Shown here: in pieces, positions 24,977-38,460 of the stretch | Layout of the letters: every line of letters starts with the position of its first letter | How positions within the stretch are numbered: position 1 is the first letter of the stretch | Source: Sindora glabra | Lineage: Eukaryota; Streptophyta; Magnoliopsida; Fabales; Fabaceae | Direction: 5' to 3' | Length of the DNA: 64,000 nucleotides | Assembly (NCBI GenBank): GCA_020226215.1 | Contig: CM035229.1 | Coordinates: 82,663,343-82,727,342, forward strand | The notes under the pieces: model-generated | The model's input: the letters and a program-made list of their open reading frames with translations, nothing else | What the model was told of the DNA's origin: nothing | The model's database searches: none | Made by a program: the position numbers and the translations under genes

Positions 24977-26286
24977 ATATTTGTTAGCATTATCATTGTG
25001 TAAGTTTTAGATAGACATATGAAAACCATTCATAATCCCAACATAAAAAGAAAAAAAATCAAATAATTTAGAACAGTTTCTCATTAAACTAAGCTAAATA
25101 GTTCTTGAATAATGATCAATAAATGTAACAAAATAATAATAATCAAGTTTGGACACAAATGGACAAGGATCCTAAATAGTAGAAAAAACTAAATCAAAAG
25201 GGGATGCAACTCATTTATTAACTTTAGGAATATAAAATTGATGATGTTGTTTAGCAAATTAACATGATTCATAATCAAAATGCAAAATAAAATTTAATTA
25301 ACAAAAAATAGGTTGAAAAGAAATTTAGGAAAACATAAAACATTAGTCAGAGAAATATCAGAGGTAACATTAATTGTACCACTTTCAATAACAAAAGTTG
25401 TAAACCCATTAGTTAAAGTGACAGACAAAGCTAATGATTTAAAAGAAGAAAAGATACATATGTTATCTAACATATGATCAATGGTCTTAAAATCAATTAC
25501 TCACCGAAACTGAGAATGGGAAAGGTATATAGTAGAATTACCTGTCTAAATTAGAGTAATAGTAGATGTAGTGGAAGGTGATTGATGGGACAAGTATTTA
25601 GTTATATGCTCAGACTTTGGTGCAAAAGTATTCATAGTAGTATGCAAACTAAGATAATAGAATTAACTATCCAACCAACTTGGGACAAGTATTTTTTCCC
25701 CCCACATCATATGGCTAGGTTCTTTATAGTAAAAAGAAATGTTAGTGGAATCAATATTGGGCGCATTACAACCTTGAGTCTCTACCTTCTTTATCACCAA
25801 AACCCCCTCAAGTACCAAAGCTAACTAAAGTAGAGGAGTCAATTGGAGAAGTAGATGGCATTTCTTGGCCTCGAAGAATATGAGAAAAAATAAATTGTCA
25901 AGTTAACTAGTTAGAACTAGATAAGGTTTCTTGGCGAATAAGATTGAGTTTACTATTCTTATTGAGTACGCATTGCCTTAACATCATCAGTAATGAGAAG
26001 GAGATTGACCCATTGCTCATAGATATTGTTCCACTTAGTATAAATCTAGGGCACAATCTTTCTTGCCCATTTTGCTAAAATAGAGATACACATTAGTCAT
26101 AGATGCAACCTAAATTATCTTTTTCTGAAAAAGGAGATTCAAGGAATATCTACAAATCTTTAACTATCTTATAGTGTATATGATTATTTTCTATTTCTTT
26201 CTGCGAGGTATTGCTTACCAAAATAAACAATCATTACTCCTCTATAATCCATCGAGTTTTCATATTATTAGTCAACGGATCATTGG

Positions 26287-26586
26287 TTAAGTGATTAGAT
26301 CTGCGAACACCCTAAAATGATATTTAATAGACTTTTTGCAAGCAAGATATTCCCATTCGTCAGCATTGAGTTTCCATTTGCTTATTTTCATAGTAGTAGG
26401 AATCAAATCAGAGAAGAGGGATTTATAGTCTGACTTGTTCTCACCCAAACCAAAACCAAACTCACCAATTTCACCCATTACAGCAACCCCCCCCCCCCCA
26501 AAAAAAAAAAAAAAAAAAAGGAAGAAAGAAGGTGAAAACAGACCAAAAAATATCAAAATAATTGAAAAATTGCAGCCAAATAACAT
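26287..26586 (-). pseudogene. Copia Gag N-terminal remnant
   Basis: The end of this frame reads ISKWKLNADEWEYLACKKSI, resembling the start of a Copia Gag domain (WKLNGxNYxxWxxSI). The upstream part is low-complexity, caused by a C13A20 run at 26,487-26,519. The assignment rests mainly on position in the element. Confidence 0.5.
26487..26519. repeat. C13-A20 homopolymer junction
   Basis: A run of about 13 C directly followed by about 20 A in the Copia leader/Gag region. The length may be unreliable. Confidence 0.9.
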
Positions 26587-26860
26587 TCAGCTTACAAACC
26601 AACCACACAGGGAGGTGTAGAGGACATTGCCAAACACCACTGGAGGAGGCATGTTGCCAGAGGGTTTCACACATGCTGTCATGTGCTGGAGTGCTCTGCA
26701 GGCGATGCTCACATGCCACCAGAGAACTTGTGTGTACTACAAGTGTCACTTAGAGATGGTTGCTGGCTACTGATAAAGCCACCACGTCAACCCAGATTGT
26801 GAAATGAACCTTTAAATCCGCTCCAATCATGTCAAAGAGCCCTGTCAGTGTTCTCCAAAC

Positions 26861-29800
26861 CAAGGTTGTCAAAATCGTAGATCTTACCTAGGATCGGATG
26901 AGGGGGTTAAGATTGTAATTCGTGGGATCGTAAGTAGGATCGTAAAATCCTACCTATATTGTAAAAATACATAAATTTATATATATATGCTTCCTAAAAT
27001 ATTAAATATAGGCAAAATAATTCCAAACATCTATAATTTAGATAAAATAAAGGTCTTATACAATAAGCAAAAGTTCTTTAACATGTTGTAAATCACAAAC
27101 AACATGAGCAATGTCAAAATTCAAACATAACAAGTTAACAACCATACATAAAACAAAATTCTAGAGGTTTATCATATAAGCAAGTCATTGACATTAAAAA
27201 CATCCATGATTTCATCTTCCATGGGGTCTTCATCATCATTGTCAATGTTCTCCTCTTCTTCTATTTCATCATCATCATCCTGAAGGTCTAGATCCAAATA
27301 ATCTTTAGATGCACCATCTACATTGCTACCAACATCCCCAACTTCATCATTTTCATTTGCCACCTCTAGGTCATGTGCACCATTATCACCATCCAACTCC
27401 AACCCTTCATTAGTAGATAAATTTTCATCATCCTCCACAATCCACTCATCATCAGAAGAAACACAATCTATATCATAATTCATATCTTTGCCAACATGTT
27501 TCCTCTCCATTAATTTGGAGTTGTACATGACAAAAACAAGATCATTCATTTTCTTTTGGTGTACACGATTCTTTCTCTGTGTGAACCTAAACAAATTAGG
27601 GAAAAAAAGAAATGAGATTTATTTGCAAAAACAAATATACATAAACTCATAATCTATAAAATTTTACCATCTCAAACATCCAGAAGAACTGCATTTCTTT
27701 CACATCCAGAAGAATTGCAAGTCAAACTCAATATCCTTATTGCAAATTTTTGCAATTCTGGATGTTCATATCCATATGAATCCCACCATTCAGCAGGTGT
27801 TTTTTGAGTCTTCATATTTTTTGCTGCTCTACTACCAAAAAATCCTCTTGCATGTTTGAAATCTTCAAGTTGTGTATCAATTTTATTGAACTCCTCTTCA
27901 TCAGGCACCATCCTCTCCATACATTGATACAATCCTTGTTTAACTTCTCTATCTGCTTTGAAATCATTACTATAATGGAAGTGAGGATTCAAGTAATAGG
28001 CTGTAGCATGTAAAGGCCTATGGAGTTGAGCATCTCATCTTTCATCAACAATATCCCACAATGGTTGGTAGCTAAAAAAATTATATAAATCAAATTAAAT
28101 TTTATTTATATGTGTAAGAAAAAAAATTAGATTATTGAATATCTAAATAAACTAAAAAATAACTTATATTTACCTTTTTTTGACATTTTTAAAATTTGCT
28201 TGTAGTTTCTCTTTAGCACGGTCCATCTCCTCATAAATAAATCCCATGGCTGGTCTTTCATCTGAATCCACCATACGAAGCACTTTGATAAGAGGATAGG
28301 CAGCTTTCAAGCATGTCATAATATTTTTTCAAAACCTACCATCTGAAACATAATTCTCAACCATCTTTCCATCTTTTATTTTTGCAAAACGGCTAGAACT
28401 CCATTGTGTAGACCCAAACATTGTTGTCAATGCTCCTTTATTATCCAAAAGACAACCCAAAGTCAAATAATCAGTAGCAAATCGAGTAACAGCTGGCCTA
28501 ATCAAGTCTTTGCCTTTAGTGAAGGTCTTTAGCATGGAAATCAATAAAACTCTTGAATAAATGAAAGTTGTGATTTTTCTTCCCTTTTTTATTGTCTCAT
28601 TGTGAACCTTGATTTTTTTCTCAAAATCCTCTAACATCAAATCAATACAATGTGCTGCACAAGGAGTCCAATGCAGTTTCTTCCTTTTCTCCATTAACAT
28701 TTGCCCAACTGCTTTATAATTTGCAGCATTGTCTGTGACAACTTGGACAACATTTTCTTCACCAACTTCATCTATCATTTTGAAAATTTTATCTGCAGTT
28801 TTGCATATGTCTGAAGCATCTACAAATTTTAGAAACACTATCCCTTTAGGGCTATTGACCAGAAAATTACAAATAGATCTTCTCTTCTTATCAGTCCATC
28901 CATCTGTCATAATTGTGTATCCAGTTTTCTTCCATTCAGCTTTGTGCTCTGCTAGTAATTCTTCTGTACGGGTCATCTCTTGCTTCAAGTACTTTTCTCT
29001 AATCTCATGATATGATGGTGGCTTGAATCCAACTCCATATTTTTCAATCAAGTAGCACATCTTCTCAAATTCAGGATTCTTTATACAATTGAAAGGTATG
29101 GCACTTGTGTAGAAAAATTTGGCAACTTGTTGACATGTTTCTTCTCTTAAATTCTTCTTATACATCTGATTGATAGTTGATTGTGTGCTTGGATTTGTAC
29201 TCCTCTTGAATATAGATGGCAATGCCACATCCTTCTCCTTTCCTCCATTATTAGTATCCTCCATGCTATCCTCTCCTCCATCAAACCCATGCCTTTTTTT
29301 AGAACTTGATTTTCCTCCATATCAATCAAAATCTGCAACATAAGTTTCTTTACATCATTAGGAACAGAAATGCAAGCACCAATATCCTTTTTTGTACAAG
29401 CCAAATGATATTTTAACCGGTAGACACCTCCTGTTAAAGTCTTCTCACAATATTTGCATTTAATCTTTCTAGCATCATTTTCAACTTCATAACCATGCTG
29501 CCATCCTATATCACTTCTATTTCTTGGAACATTTTTACATACAATCTTTTTACTTGCACTTGCACTTGCACCACCAGATGAAGCCATTTTTTAGCTTAAA
29601 AAATATCAGAAATCTAGGTAATATATCCTATATTATAGAAATCCAAGTATGTCTACTCAGTCTCTTACGGTTTACCTCCCAGCAGAAGTGCAGAACTGAC
29701 GTCCTCTTTTTTCGTCTGTTTTCCCCTGGTCGGAGTTCAGCTTTTGTGTATCTGAGCAGTGTCTTCTCCGACGACGTTCTCTTTTTCGGCGAGTCGGCGA

Positions 29801-30163
29801 CAGATGGGTGTCCAATAGCTCCAAGCAATTCTGCCTTCTAGCTCCAGCGTAGCTCCCGAATTGAAGTAAGTTGGATTTTCTGATTAGGGATTTCTGGATT
29901 TCAGGATTTCGGGAATGGGCTGAACGTGTTTTTTTTTTAAACTTTAAACAAAAACGTAGTCGTTTTGGGGGAAATCAGAAGCAATTTCTACCCTTAGATG
30001 GGATCGTTTGACACGCACGATTCAACCGATCTTACGGTGAAAATCGCGATTCTAGTACGATCCCACCATCTGCGATTTTTCTCTGTGATTGAACTCGGAT
30101 GGCTGTGTTTGAGACGTAAAATCGCACGATTTTACGATGTAAAATGCAATTTTGACAACTATG
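26861..30163 (-). mobile_element. hAT-superfamily DNA transposon with intact ends
   Basis: A 3,303 bp element with an exact 8-bp target duplication, CTCCAAAC, at 26,853-26,860 and 30,164-30,171. Terminal inverted repeats: the left end reads CAAGGTTGTCAAAATCG, and the right end on the opposite strand reads CATAGTTGTCAAAATTG. 8-bp duplications and CA-ended TIRs are typical of hAT elements. It carries a minus-strand BED-finger transposase broken by stops (separate entry). Both subterminal regions are dense in GATCGTA / TACGATCC and related short inverted motifs, probably transposase-binding sites. It is nested in the leader of the Copia element. Confidence 0.93.
27172..29587 (-). pseudogene. hAT transposase (BED finger, DUF659-type core, dimerisation region), broken
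   Basis: The product would cut and paste the surrounding hAT element. Pieces in order on the minus strand: 29,587-29,147 begins MASSGGASASASKK and holds a BED zinc finger (KCKYCEKTLTGGVYRLKYHL). 29,264-28,329 holds the DUF659-like core with IMTDGWTDKKRR and VVTDNAANY (two catalytic Asp regions) and TPCAAHCIDLML. About 28,060-27,672 holds the hAT C-terminal region with PAEWWDSYG and SSGCERN. 27,594-27,172 holds the end of the dimerisation region and an acidic tail. Breaks: one frameshift near 29,300, and two TGA codons where Trp is expected (near 28,332 and 28,040). The last two segments are separated by a probable intron or small duplication near 27,670. No functional transposase can be made from this copy. 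Confidence 0.87.
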
Positions 30164-30441
30164 CTCCAAACAGTCCTGCTGCTGTTGTGTTCTTATGCTA
30201 ATGCTATGTTCTTCACCACGGTCCAGAAAATGATAAAGGTTTCTTTACCCAAAAAAAAAAAGAAAGAAAATGTGACCTTAAGTGGCTGCTAATATCATGA
30301 CCTAGTCACACATAGAAAAAAAAGGAAGAGGGGGGAGCGAAGAGGAAGAAGATGTTAGGGTTATTTTGTTTGTTTGTTTGTTATTTTTTTTTCCCCTTTT
30401 GATTTGGGTAGAAGAAGATATCTAGATGGCTATAGATACCA

Positions 30442-30595
30442 TTTTAGGACAGAAGAGAATTGCAAGGTCATATCCTGGTCTGAGGCAGGCAACATCTATT
30501 TAGAATAAAGTATGTACTTAGGGTTATAATAGATAGTTCCACAGCCCATGGTTCCCTGGCCTATCTTGGGCCATAAACCTCAGGCGAGTGCCATT
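30442..30595 (-). repeat. 5' LTR of the Copia element (degenerate)
   Basis: It aligns with 21,812-21,965 from GAGAATTGCAAGGTCATATCC through CCTATCTTGGGCCATAA, then diverges, so the outer end is approximate. Confidence 0.6.
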
Positions 30596-30819
30596 CAATA
30601 TAATCTCGATCCCTGCAAATAGGGAAGTGGCACTTAGAATCAAATTAACAATAATAGCAACTGGAACATTCAGTTCTCATATGTATCATTATTTAATAAT
30701 TTAAGTATCATTTGGTGCTATTTGAGAAAATATATTATAATTAATATTTATATATTATATTTATTATATATTTAACATTCATTATATTATTATATTTATA
30801 TTTAATCTCCAACTTGCAG

Positions 30820-32992
30820 ACTGCAATTTGTCATGCCAGGGCAAATGATATTTGGTCGTACATGGATGAAAGAAAACAGTAGGTTTCTATTTATTGAAGG
30901 TCCTGATGCTGCAGGTATTTAACTTCATTAATAGCTTATATATACTTTCTGCAACGAGTACGATATCAATTTCAGCAATTTTTTCAGGCCCTTCAACAGT
31001 TCTGTCTTGTGCACTACCAAATTACCTAATTAAAGAGAACAATGATCATTTTAATATGTAAGTTATCCCCTTTCTTCGGGTTTCTTTTTAGTACTGACTT
31101 TTGCATAGCAGCCACCAAAACACTATTGAGCTTGGTTTGGTGTTGCAGATTGTTGCTACCATTACCCACCAGAGTCATCACAGTTCACCATCTCTAACTG
31201 TATAATCCATTTTCTGGAACTAGAATCACTGCCTTTATCCAACTCCACGTGTGGCACTACTCATATTATGGTCAAGTTTGCCAGTATTGATGTTCTGTTT
31301 TGCTCGCTGCTTGAATGTGTTGACAATCAAATCCTAGAGGATGCCTTTTTCTCAAGCTTTTACCCCATAGGAGGAATGTAAATTGAGTACGTGTTTTACG
31401 GAAGGAAAATCACTGGTGCGTCTGGGATTAGCCAAAATTCAAACAACATAACTTCATATTTGTTTCAAAAACTTAAACCTCTTTTAAACTTCTCTTCGAC
31501 CTGTCATTCAAGATAGGGAGCTTTAAGAAATATAACTTTTTCTTTAAAACCACCAATTTATGGTGTTTCACATACCAAGGCTTGAATGTTTTGGGGTTGC
31601 CATGGTAGGATATAAAGAGTAGTGTGACCTTCACTGTTGTTCATTTTACTTAGAAATTGGAAGATCTTTAAGAACTTTATTGTGGAGATCTATTTAGTAG
31701 AATTCACAAAAATTGTTCTGATTTTTGCTCGTGTGTGATCTGATGCTGATAGTTTTAAGATATAGAAGTGAGCAGAAGGCATTCACATACACAGGAATCG
31801 CTTGTTTTGATCCTTCTCAATTGACTGCTTTGTGGCCTGCCGGCCTTAATCTCAAGAAGTTGAATTGTCAGCCTTGTAAGCAGAGACGATGGTTTCAGTT
31901 GGCTTAGTGTCCTATAATTTTAAGCATCTTGAACATGCGGCCTCCACCATTCTTTATCAGACCCGGGGCAGTGCGTCATAGAACTGGAAAATTTGTAGCT
32001 TTTGAAATTTACTTTGAAGAATTAGGATTACAGCTCTTTTGTAGTATCATGAGCCTTAGTTACCTTTTCAACCAGTGAGAATTGTTGTACAGCAAGAGTG
32101 TGAAACTGTTTATTCCTGATTTGAGTGATACCATTTTTATGTAGATGCGATAGTCATAAAGTACCATCCCTGTCTGCGATCTTTCAATTTTGCAGTTCAA
32201 TGTTTTCTCAGGTTTTGTATTTTCTTCCGTATTTATCAGCACCTACTTTTCAATTAGTTTTTGAACAATATTCCAGCAGATTTTAGTGTTATAAATTTAC
32301 AAGTTACAGCTTATACTCTTCATTGTTGTATTATCTTGACATCTTGTTGGTTAAAGACTTAAAGTAGACGTAACTTGTACATTATCGGATCATTGTGGTT
32401 ACCTGATCATCAGAAAGCAGAAGTATTTTTAATGGATGCAACAGCAAATGCATGTATTCACTATCTCAAGGTCATAAACCCGTATTATGAGTTTTTAGTC
32501 AAATGTTAATGCGAAAAATGTAGCGCCGAATATGATGAGCTTGGAAACAATCTCAAAAAGTAACTTGCTGTACTTTTTATTTTTTTTGGTACTTAGCATA
32601 ATTAAATTTTGATCGCTTTATGAATCAGATGCCCAATCCGGGAGGAATATTCGTTTATCCGTACGGTGATATTTCATGATTTCTCGCTCTGTGGAATATG
32701 AAGTGGCATAGAATTCAATTTCGAAATCCAAACTTGGGAAGACATTTCTGGAGGGTGAGGTGGAATGATTTTAGTGGGATGGATCTGTGTCATCAAGTTA
32801 TGCTGAAAATCTTAGATTCTTCTTCAGCATGATTATGAAGAAGGGCTTGTTACAAAGCAATGGGCTTTCCAGCAGTCCAATTTAGATATGACAATGCTGC
32901 AGTCATCCAGAACTTGGTATGAGATCATTGAATCACCCAACTCTCAAGCCGACAGATATGGTACTAATGGTATAGGTTCTATCTGCTACTGA
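30820..32992 (+). pseudogene. Exon-like pieces of an unrecognised, probably broken gene
   Basis: Several short frames are bounded by good splice signals. 30,820-30,914 reads LQFVMPGQMIFGRTWMKENS and onward. 30,988-31,057 joins it in phase (PSTVLSCALPNYLIKENN). About 31,752-31,907 contains FDPSQLTALWPAGLNLKK and ends WFQLA then stop. About 32,368-32,469 contains LPDHQKAEVFLMDATANACI. 32,829-32,992 contains LVTKQWAFQQSNLDMTMLQS and ends at TGA. These look like real protein sequence, but I recognise no family. The third putative exon after 31,148 runs into a stop in the expected phase. The 5' part is missing, and the Copia element ends about 225 bp before the first piece. A truncated pseudogene is my best reading; a live gene with introns I have misplaced remains possible. 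Confidence 0.45.
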
Positions 32993-35901
32993 TAGGTTTT
33001 CCTAATTCATTCAATGAAGGATAAGTTCTTTTCAACAACACGTCATGTCAATTTTGGAAGAGAGGGGGATTATCTTCTGAACATAGATTTGATCATCTAC
33101 GAATCTGATTACAGTAAATTCAAAAAAGGCATGTCCTGACCTTCAAATAAAATAACTTATCCTAGTGATAAAATTTTCTACGCCAATGAAGTCTTACCAA
33201 TGGAGACAGATGCTCATCTTACGGCCGTATCATCTTCAAGTGGATATTCAAAGCAGCGTTAAGACATACGTGAATATCTGACCCTGGTGAATAGCAAATT
33301 GATTTACATGAATCAAAATGCAATACATCGATATATTATAGTGGGCGGATCCTTTTATTTAAGAAAAATCTTAAAATTTATGGAAGTTTGTGAACGTAAT
33401 TATTAATTATTTAATTTTTTATTTGAATAAAAATCTTTACTATTTACATTGAATCTTAGTTTTAATACATTCTCATATATTTATGTTTTCTTGATTTGTT
33501 TTTGTTATTTTCTAAAAGTATTTATGAGTTTTAAATTTGATATGAAACCCTAAACTCAATTTAATTCTAAATCAAGTTTAAATTTAAACTAATATTAGTG
33601 TAATATATTATACACTATTGATAGAAAAGAATAAAATACGTTATTAAAAATGTAATAGGAATTAAGAATTTTTTATAATAGTTTTAATATTTTTCATTAA
33701 CATAATAAATATGAATGGATGATAATATAAAATTAATTTATACTAATAGTAGATAAAATTCAAATCTTCTAAATTATGTGAATTTAATTATTAATTATTT
33801 TTCTCTTGTGTTTCATATTTAATACTATTAGTGATGAATGATTATCTTTAATTTTTTAAAATTATAAAGATTATATAAATTTTTATACACATACACACAT
33901 ACATAAATATATTTATATACATGAGAAAACGCTCAATTCACAATACTTGCTAAATTCTTTCAAATGAATAAGATTTATAATTGAATATAATTCAGACTAC
34001 AAAGTAATCTAATGGACAGAAACTGTTTGTAAAGGAAGTTTACAAATAGTTATGTGAATGCATGTTCACTTAGTAACACTCCATTCTATTCGAGGCAAAT
34101 TACGGGCATCTAATTTCTTAAAAGTAACAAGAACTTTGATGGTGTTATATTCCATCAAGATCAGTATAAGCTTAGAAGTGAGTTGCACTCAAACTCGTGC
34201 ATTCAACTTGATGATATGTAACTAATCTGAACTATTTAAAATCTTAAATATATAGTGGTGAAAGAGATGGGCATGATATTGGAAAATGAGGTCATCAAAG
34301 AAAAAAAATACAGTAGAGGTGCAGGAAGTCGGAAAAATGAGGGTCTACTAGGATTTAAATGATAGGTCGGTGTACTTTTCTTGGCTTAAGGTCATTGTCA
34401 AAAGGCAGTCCCCTGGTAGTTTTCAGCATTCTTAACCCAAAACAGAAATCCTTTCTTCCAAATATAGGTAATTGCATCGCGTCGGAAGATATTTTACCGC
34501 CACTATTTACAACTTTTCTTAACTGTATACATGTTATATACTAAGACCCAAGTCAGATTGGTCCAACAAATTTTAAGTAGACCAATTTCGTTCAAATTCT
34601 ATGAAATTTGAGGAGAAATGATATTTGATTTATAAAACCTAGAGAGAGAAGATAATAGATTGTTGATTAACCAATCAAAATCTGAAGCATTAGCATGCAG
34701 GTTAATTAGTCTTAGAGCCATTTTCTCCGGGACCAATGTAGTCCAACAATCAACCTAATTTGGATAAGTGGAAAAAAAATTGTATAAAAGACATAATAGA
34801 TGGAAACTATAAAGAAAGGCTTAGATATAAATAGAGCACTTGGTTGATCAACTGGCAGAAGTATTTCTGTTGAAGATTCATCGTTTAGGCAGAACAATGT
34901 CGATATTGACTCAGCTAGCCAGGAAGAGAAGGATGGAGGAGAGGTTTTTCCACCCGTTTTGTTTCGTTGGTTGATGAGTTGCCTTTCTGGTTAATTAGGA
35001 GCGACTTCATGGAACAACAGAAGTTGTAACAATCGTGCAAGTACAAGAGAGATATGAAGTTCTGGTACTACCAAAACTAATCCGAGGTATCACTTTTAAC
35101 TCTAAGAAAAGTAGGTAAAACGGGTAAACAGTCAAAGAATCGCTCTCTACATGAAAGACATACGCCAAGAAGGATGATGCTTTATGAAAAAGATTTTTCA
35201 TATGCATGTTGCCTACAATTTGTAATACGGATTCGGGAAGCTGAATACGTACTCTTGGAGATAAGGTATTGTTAACAATCGAAGAAATAGAGAGATGGTG
35301 GTTGAAGGATATTTCCCTCACTTTTCCATCAAGCAATTTCTGCAAGTTGGGGGAGGAAAACGGTAGGCCAACAACAGTCAATTAATTAAATAACTTTTGT
35401 TTAATTTGCCTTCATTGAAACAATAACGGAATTTGTCCAATTTAGCTTCAGGGGTATAAAAATACTTTTTTCATTTGGATGTTAAAATCAAAGCGATTAA
35501 TTACCTTAACAAATTTCTGACTATATATGGCTGGCTAGTTGACAACACTTGGTTGCAAATATTTTAAGTCTTTGATAGACTTTGAACATCCATTACCAAA
35601 AGTTTGATTGACGACTTTCTAGCTCACGAGCTATTAGGAGTTGTTAAATGGTGTTTATCAACGAAAATGAAGTTACTAAACCCAGTCTTTTGTGCAACAT
35701 CATCAGCTAACTTTCTAACCGATTACGAATAGCCTTTGCCAATCAGTAACTAAGAATCTTTTGCTTAATCGTCAATGATAACACCGTATTATTAGATGAC
35801 TTAATCTTGCATTAAGTTTACTCTATACCCTTAAAATTCACATTAATTTGAAACTAATTTACGTTGATTAAATACATATATATTAGATTAGAATGTATGT
35901 A

Positions 35902-35968
<67 letters not shown>

Positions 35969-38460
35969 CTTATTTCATAGAATTTTCAAAATGATATAAG
36001 ATGCACGAGATTTTACATTGGTTCCAATTACATCCATATTGTAGAAGGCTACCTTTGCTACTAAAAAGTATAGGGTAATATTATGAAGTACTTCATATTT
36101 AAGAGGTTAAGTATTTTATTATTAAATAATTTTTTTAAATCTTAAAGTAAGTGAATTAAAATTAAAAATACAAATCGTAATACATTAAATGCAATCCAAC
36201 AATAAAAATATTTAATAACTTAGGAAGTGTAACTCTTTATAACATGAACTAAATACATATAGTTGTTTCATTGATAAATAAGAAGGAAATATTTTTTTAG
36301 TAAGATTTTAAAAAAAATCAATAATTAGATTCACATATTCATAAAATTTATAATAAAATTCAAGACTTTATTATTAAAAAAATTATCGAGTCACTCAAAG
36401 CCAAAAATTTTTTTATAGTATTTTTGTTCTTAGTTTGCATTTCTCCCTTAGAGTGCAACATTATGATCATATTGGAAAGGTGAAAAATGTTTGTTAAGGT
36501 GGGACAAGTTTTAAAGAAATATGGGAGTTGCAACATGTCAAATATTTTGGTATTACAAGTATGACAATCATGTTGCAACTTTTATGAAATATCCACACAA
36601 TTATATTCAATATCGTTCTAAAAAATGAACAGGAAATATAGGAATTGTCATTTAATCTAAAAGGTGAATAATGCATTAACAAACAGTATCAATTAAACGA
36701 GGTAAACATCATAGTTTTATCTTCCCTTTACACATTAAATCATTAATTGGAATTTTGACATTAACTGACTCTTTAGTAGATTGTTAGATAAAATTATTAT
36801 AACTGAACTTTAATATTGGTGTTAAATATCTTTATTAGACTTCCTCAATCACAAAAACTAATTCAAAAATTGAGAATTTTCCGTACATTAATTCTATACA
36901 AGTTGTTAGAATTCCTCAGAGATGATAGATACTTGATTATTGTATTTTTTGGTTAATGCACGGGGAAAGTGCTATATCCCATCTTGCAAGTAAACAAGTC
37001 TGTAGCTTAACTTGTGTAGGTCATCTCAATTAATTGATAATATAAACATGGCGGCTGCATAGAAAATTTTTCCTTCGTTAAGGTTATGCGACGTCACCAG
37101 AGTGCCTTTGGTGAATTTTTGGTAGAAAACTGCTCTTATATATTGATAATAATCAAATACTAAATTTTTAATGTACACTGCATGAATTAGTAGGTGGGAC
37201 GATGAATACAATTTTTGGCTAATTAATTAAATTTCAAATATTAATTGCTTGAGTATTTAACTATATACGAAAAGCTGCACGTATTACCAATCAACTTATC
37301 CGGCCGATAATTTTAAGAATAAGATAAATTAAATGATGGAAAAGTTTTTGTATACTTAACATTAATTAAGCATTCTAACTCCTTATTTCAAATTAAAAAA
37401 AAAAAGAATTTAATTCATTTAAAATTGTATTCATGGGCAATTTTATACATGAACTCATTTTAATATAATTTAATTTTTAATCTTTTGTGATCTCAACCAA
37501 GGGATATGCGGTGTTGGTTGATTATCAAATATCATTTCATAGCAACATAATTAATTTACAGGGAAAAAAAATACTACATATATAACAAGGCTTGTTAACG
37601 ACAAAGAAATGAATTCCACCTATAATTACAGAATTAGCATCTTTTTTTTTTTTCCAAGTAATTATTCATGTATTTTTATAAAGAATGATATGGACCGTAT
37701 GTAATACCTTAAGGCTGAATTGATACGAGTCTCGCGTGCAGTTGTAAAGTTTCAAAACTAAATTTTGATAGTTAGGAAAACTGATCGAAACCTAAAAGCA
37801 TCCATCCGTGTGCGTTAACTTCCATATATATAGTCTAACAACAATACCAAACTCCACATACTTTTTTCCTTTTAATTTTTTCTATTCTATTGACATAATA
37901 AATCTAAGACAAAACTAAATATATGCCAAAATGATGGCTATTTTGTACATTGTATTTTTCCTTCTGTTGATTTTTCTACAGAGGCAGATAATATATATGA
38001 CGTCTCCACGAACACTTTGAAATGGATTGGTTAGGGTTTGGGTCAAATTCGCACACAGTATTATTGAGAATGGCAAGCAAAGTGGCATACGTTTTGTTTG
38101 ATGTCAGATATTTGATAAACCCAACTGCAAAACTCATCTAGTTTCAATGTAATTCCATTAGTAAATACACAAAATATAGAAAATGAGTAGCAAGCTTAAC
38201 TGGTGGTTTATAAGTAGACGTTGTAGGTTAGAAACTTAGAAAGACGTTGAAAGCAAAACCAAACTCGCTCCATTAAGCAACCTCTTTTCTAATATTTATT
38301 GATTTAAATGATACACACACACAGATACAAGTATGTCACTTAAAAGGGTGTTTGTTAGCCAGAATGTTTGCATCAATCGCAGGTGAAAGGGTCTGTCCAA
38401 ACCCTCCCACTTTCTAACGGAAAACACTTTCATATCTTCCCCTCACCCATCACCCCACTC
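32993..38460. other. Intergenic region with no supported gene
   Basis: AT-rich throughout. Minus-strand frames at 35,007-35,381 and 34,712-34,897 are open but match nothing I can defend. An (AAT)n microsatellite lies at 35,901-35,966. The last few hundred bases are pyrimidine-rich and probably form the promoter and leader of the MYB gene. Confidence 0.55.
35901..35966. repeat. (AAT)n microsatellite
   Basis: About 22 perfect AAT units. It should be polymorphic in length. Confidence 0.97.

Larger units (their letters stand above)
21812..30595 (-). mobile_element. Decayed Ty1/Copia retrotransposon, interrupted by a hAT element
   Basis: Minus-strand element. The short LTRs are 21,812-21,965 (3' LTR) and about 30,442-30,595 (5' LTR); they share TCATATCC, CATCTATTTA, AATAAAGTATGTAC and AGGGTTATAATAG. 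Next to the 5' LTR, 30,429-30,441 reads on the minus strand TGGTATCTATAGC, a degenerate initiator-Met tRNA binding site. AAAAGGAG beside the 3' LTR is the polypurine tract. Gag, integrase and RT/RNase H fragments appear in the expected minus-strand order but are full of stops and frameshifts. The hAT at 26,861-30,163 sits in the leader. The outer edge of the right LTR is blurred and no target duplication was found. Confidence 0.82.

Noticed and set aside
26471..26749. 92-codon minus-strand frame in the Copia leader.
   Set aside because: Made partly of homopolymer translation and matches no Gag; leader DNA.
35007..35381. 124-codon minus-strand frame with a phrase (RVRIQLPES) faintly like BAHD acyltransferases.
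   Set aside because: No HxxxD or DFGWG motif nearby, and the rest does not fit; likely chance.
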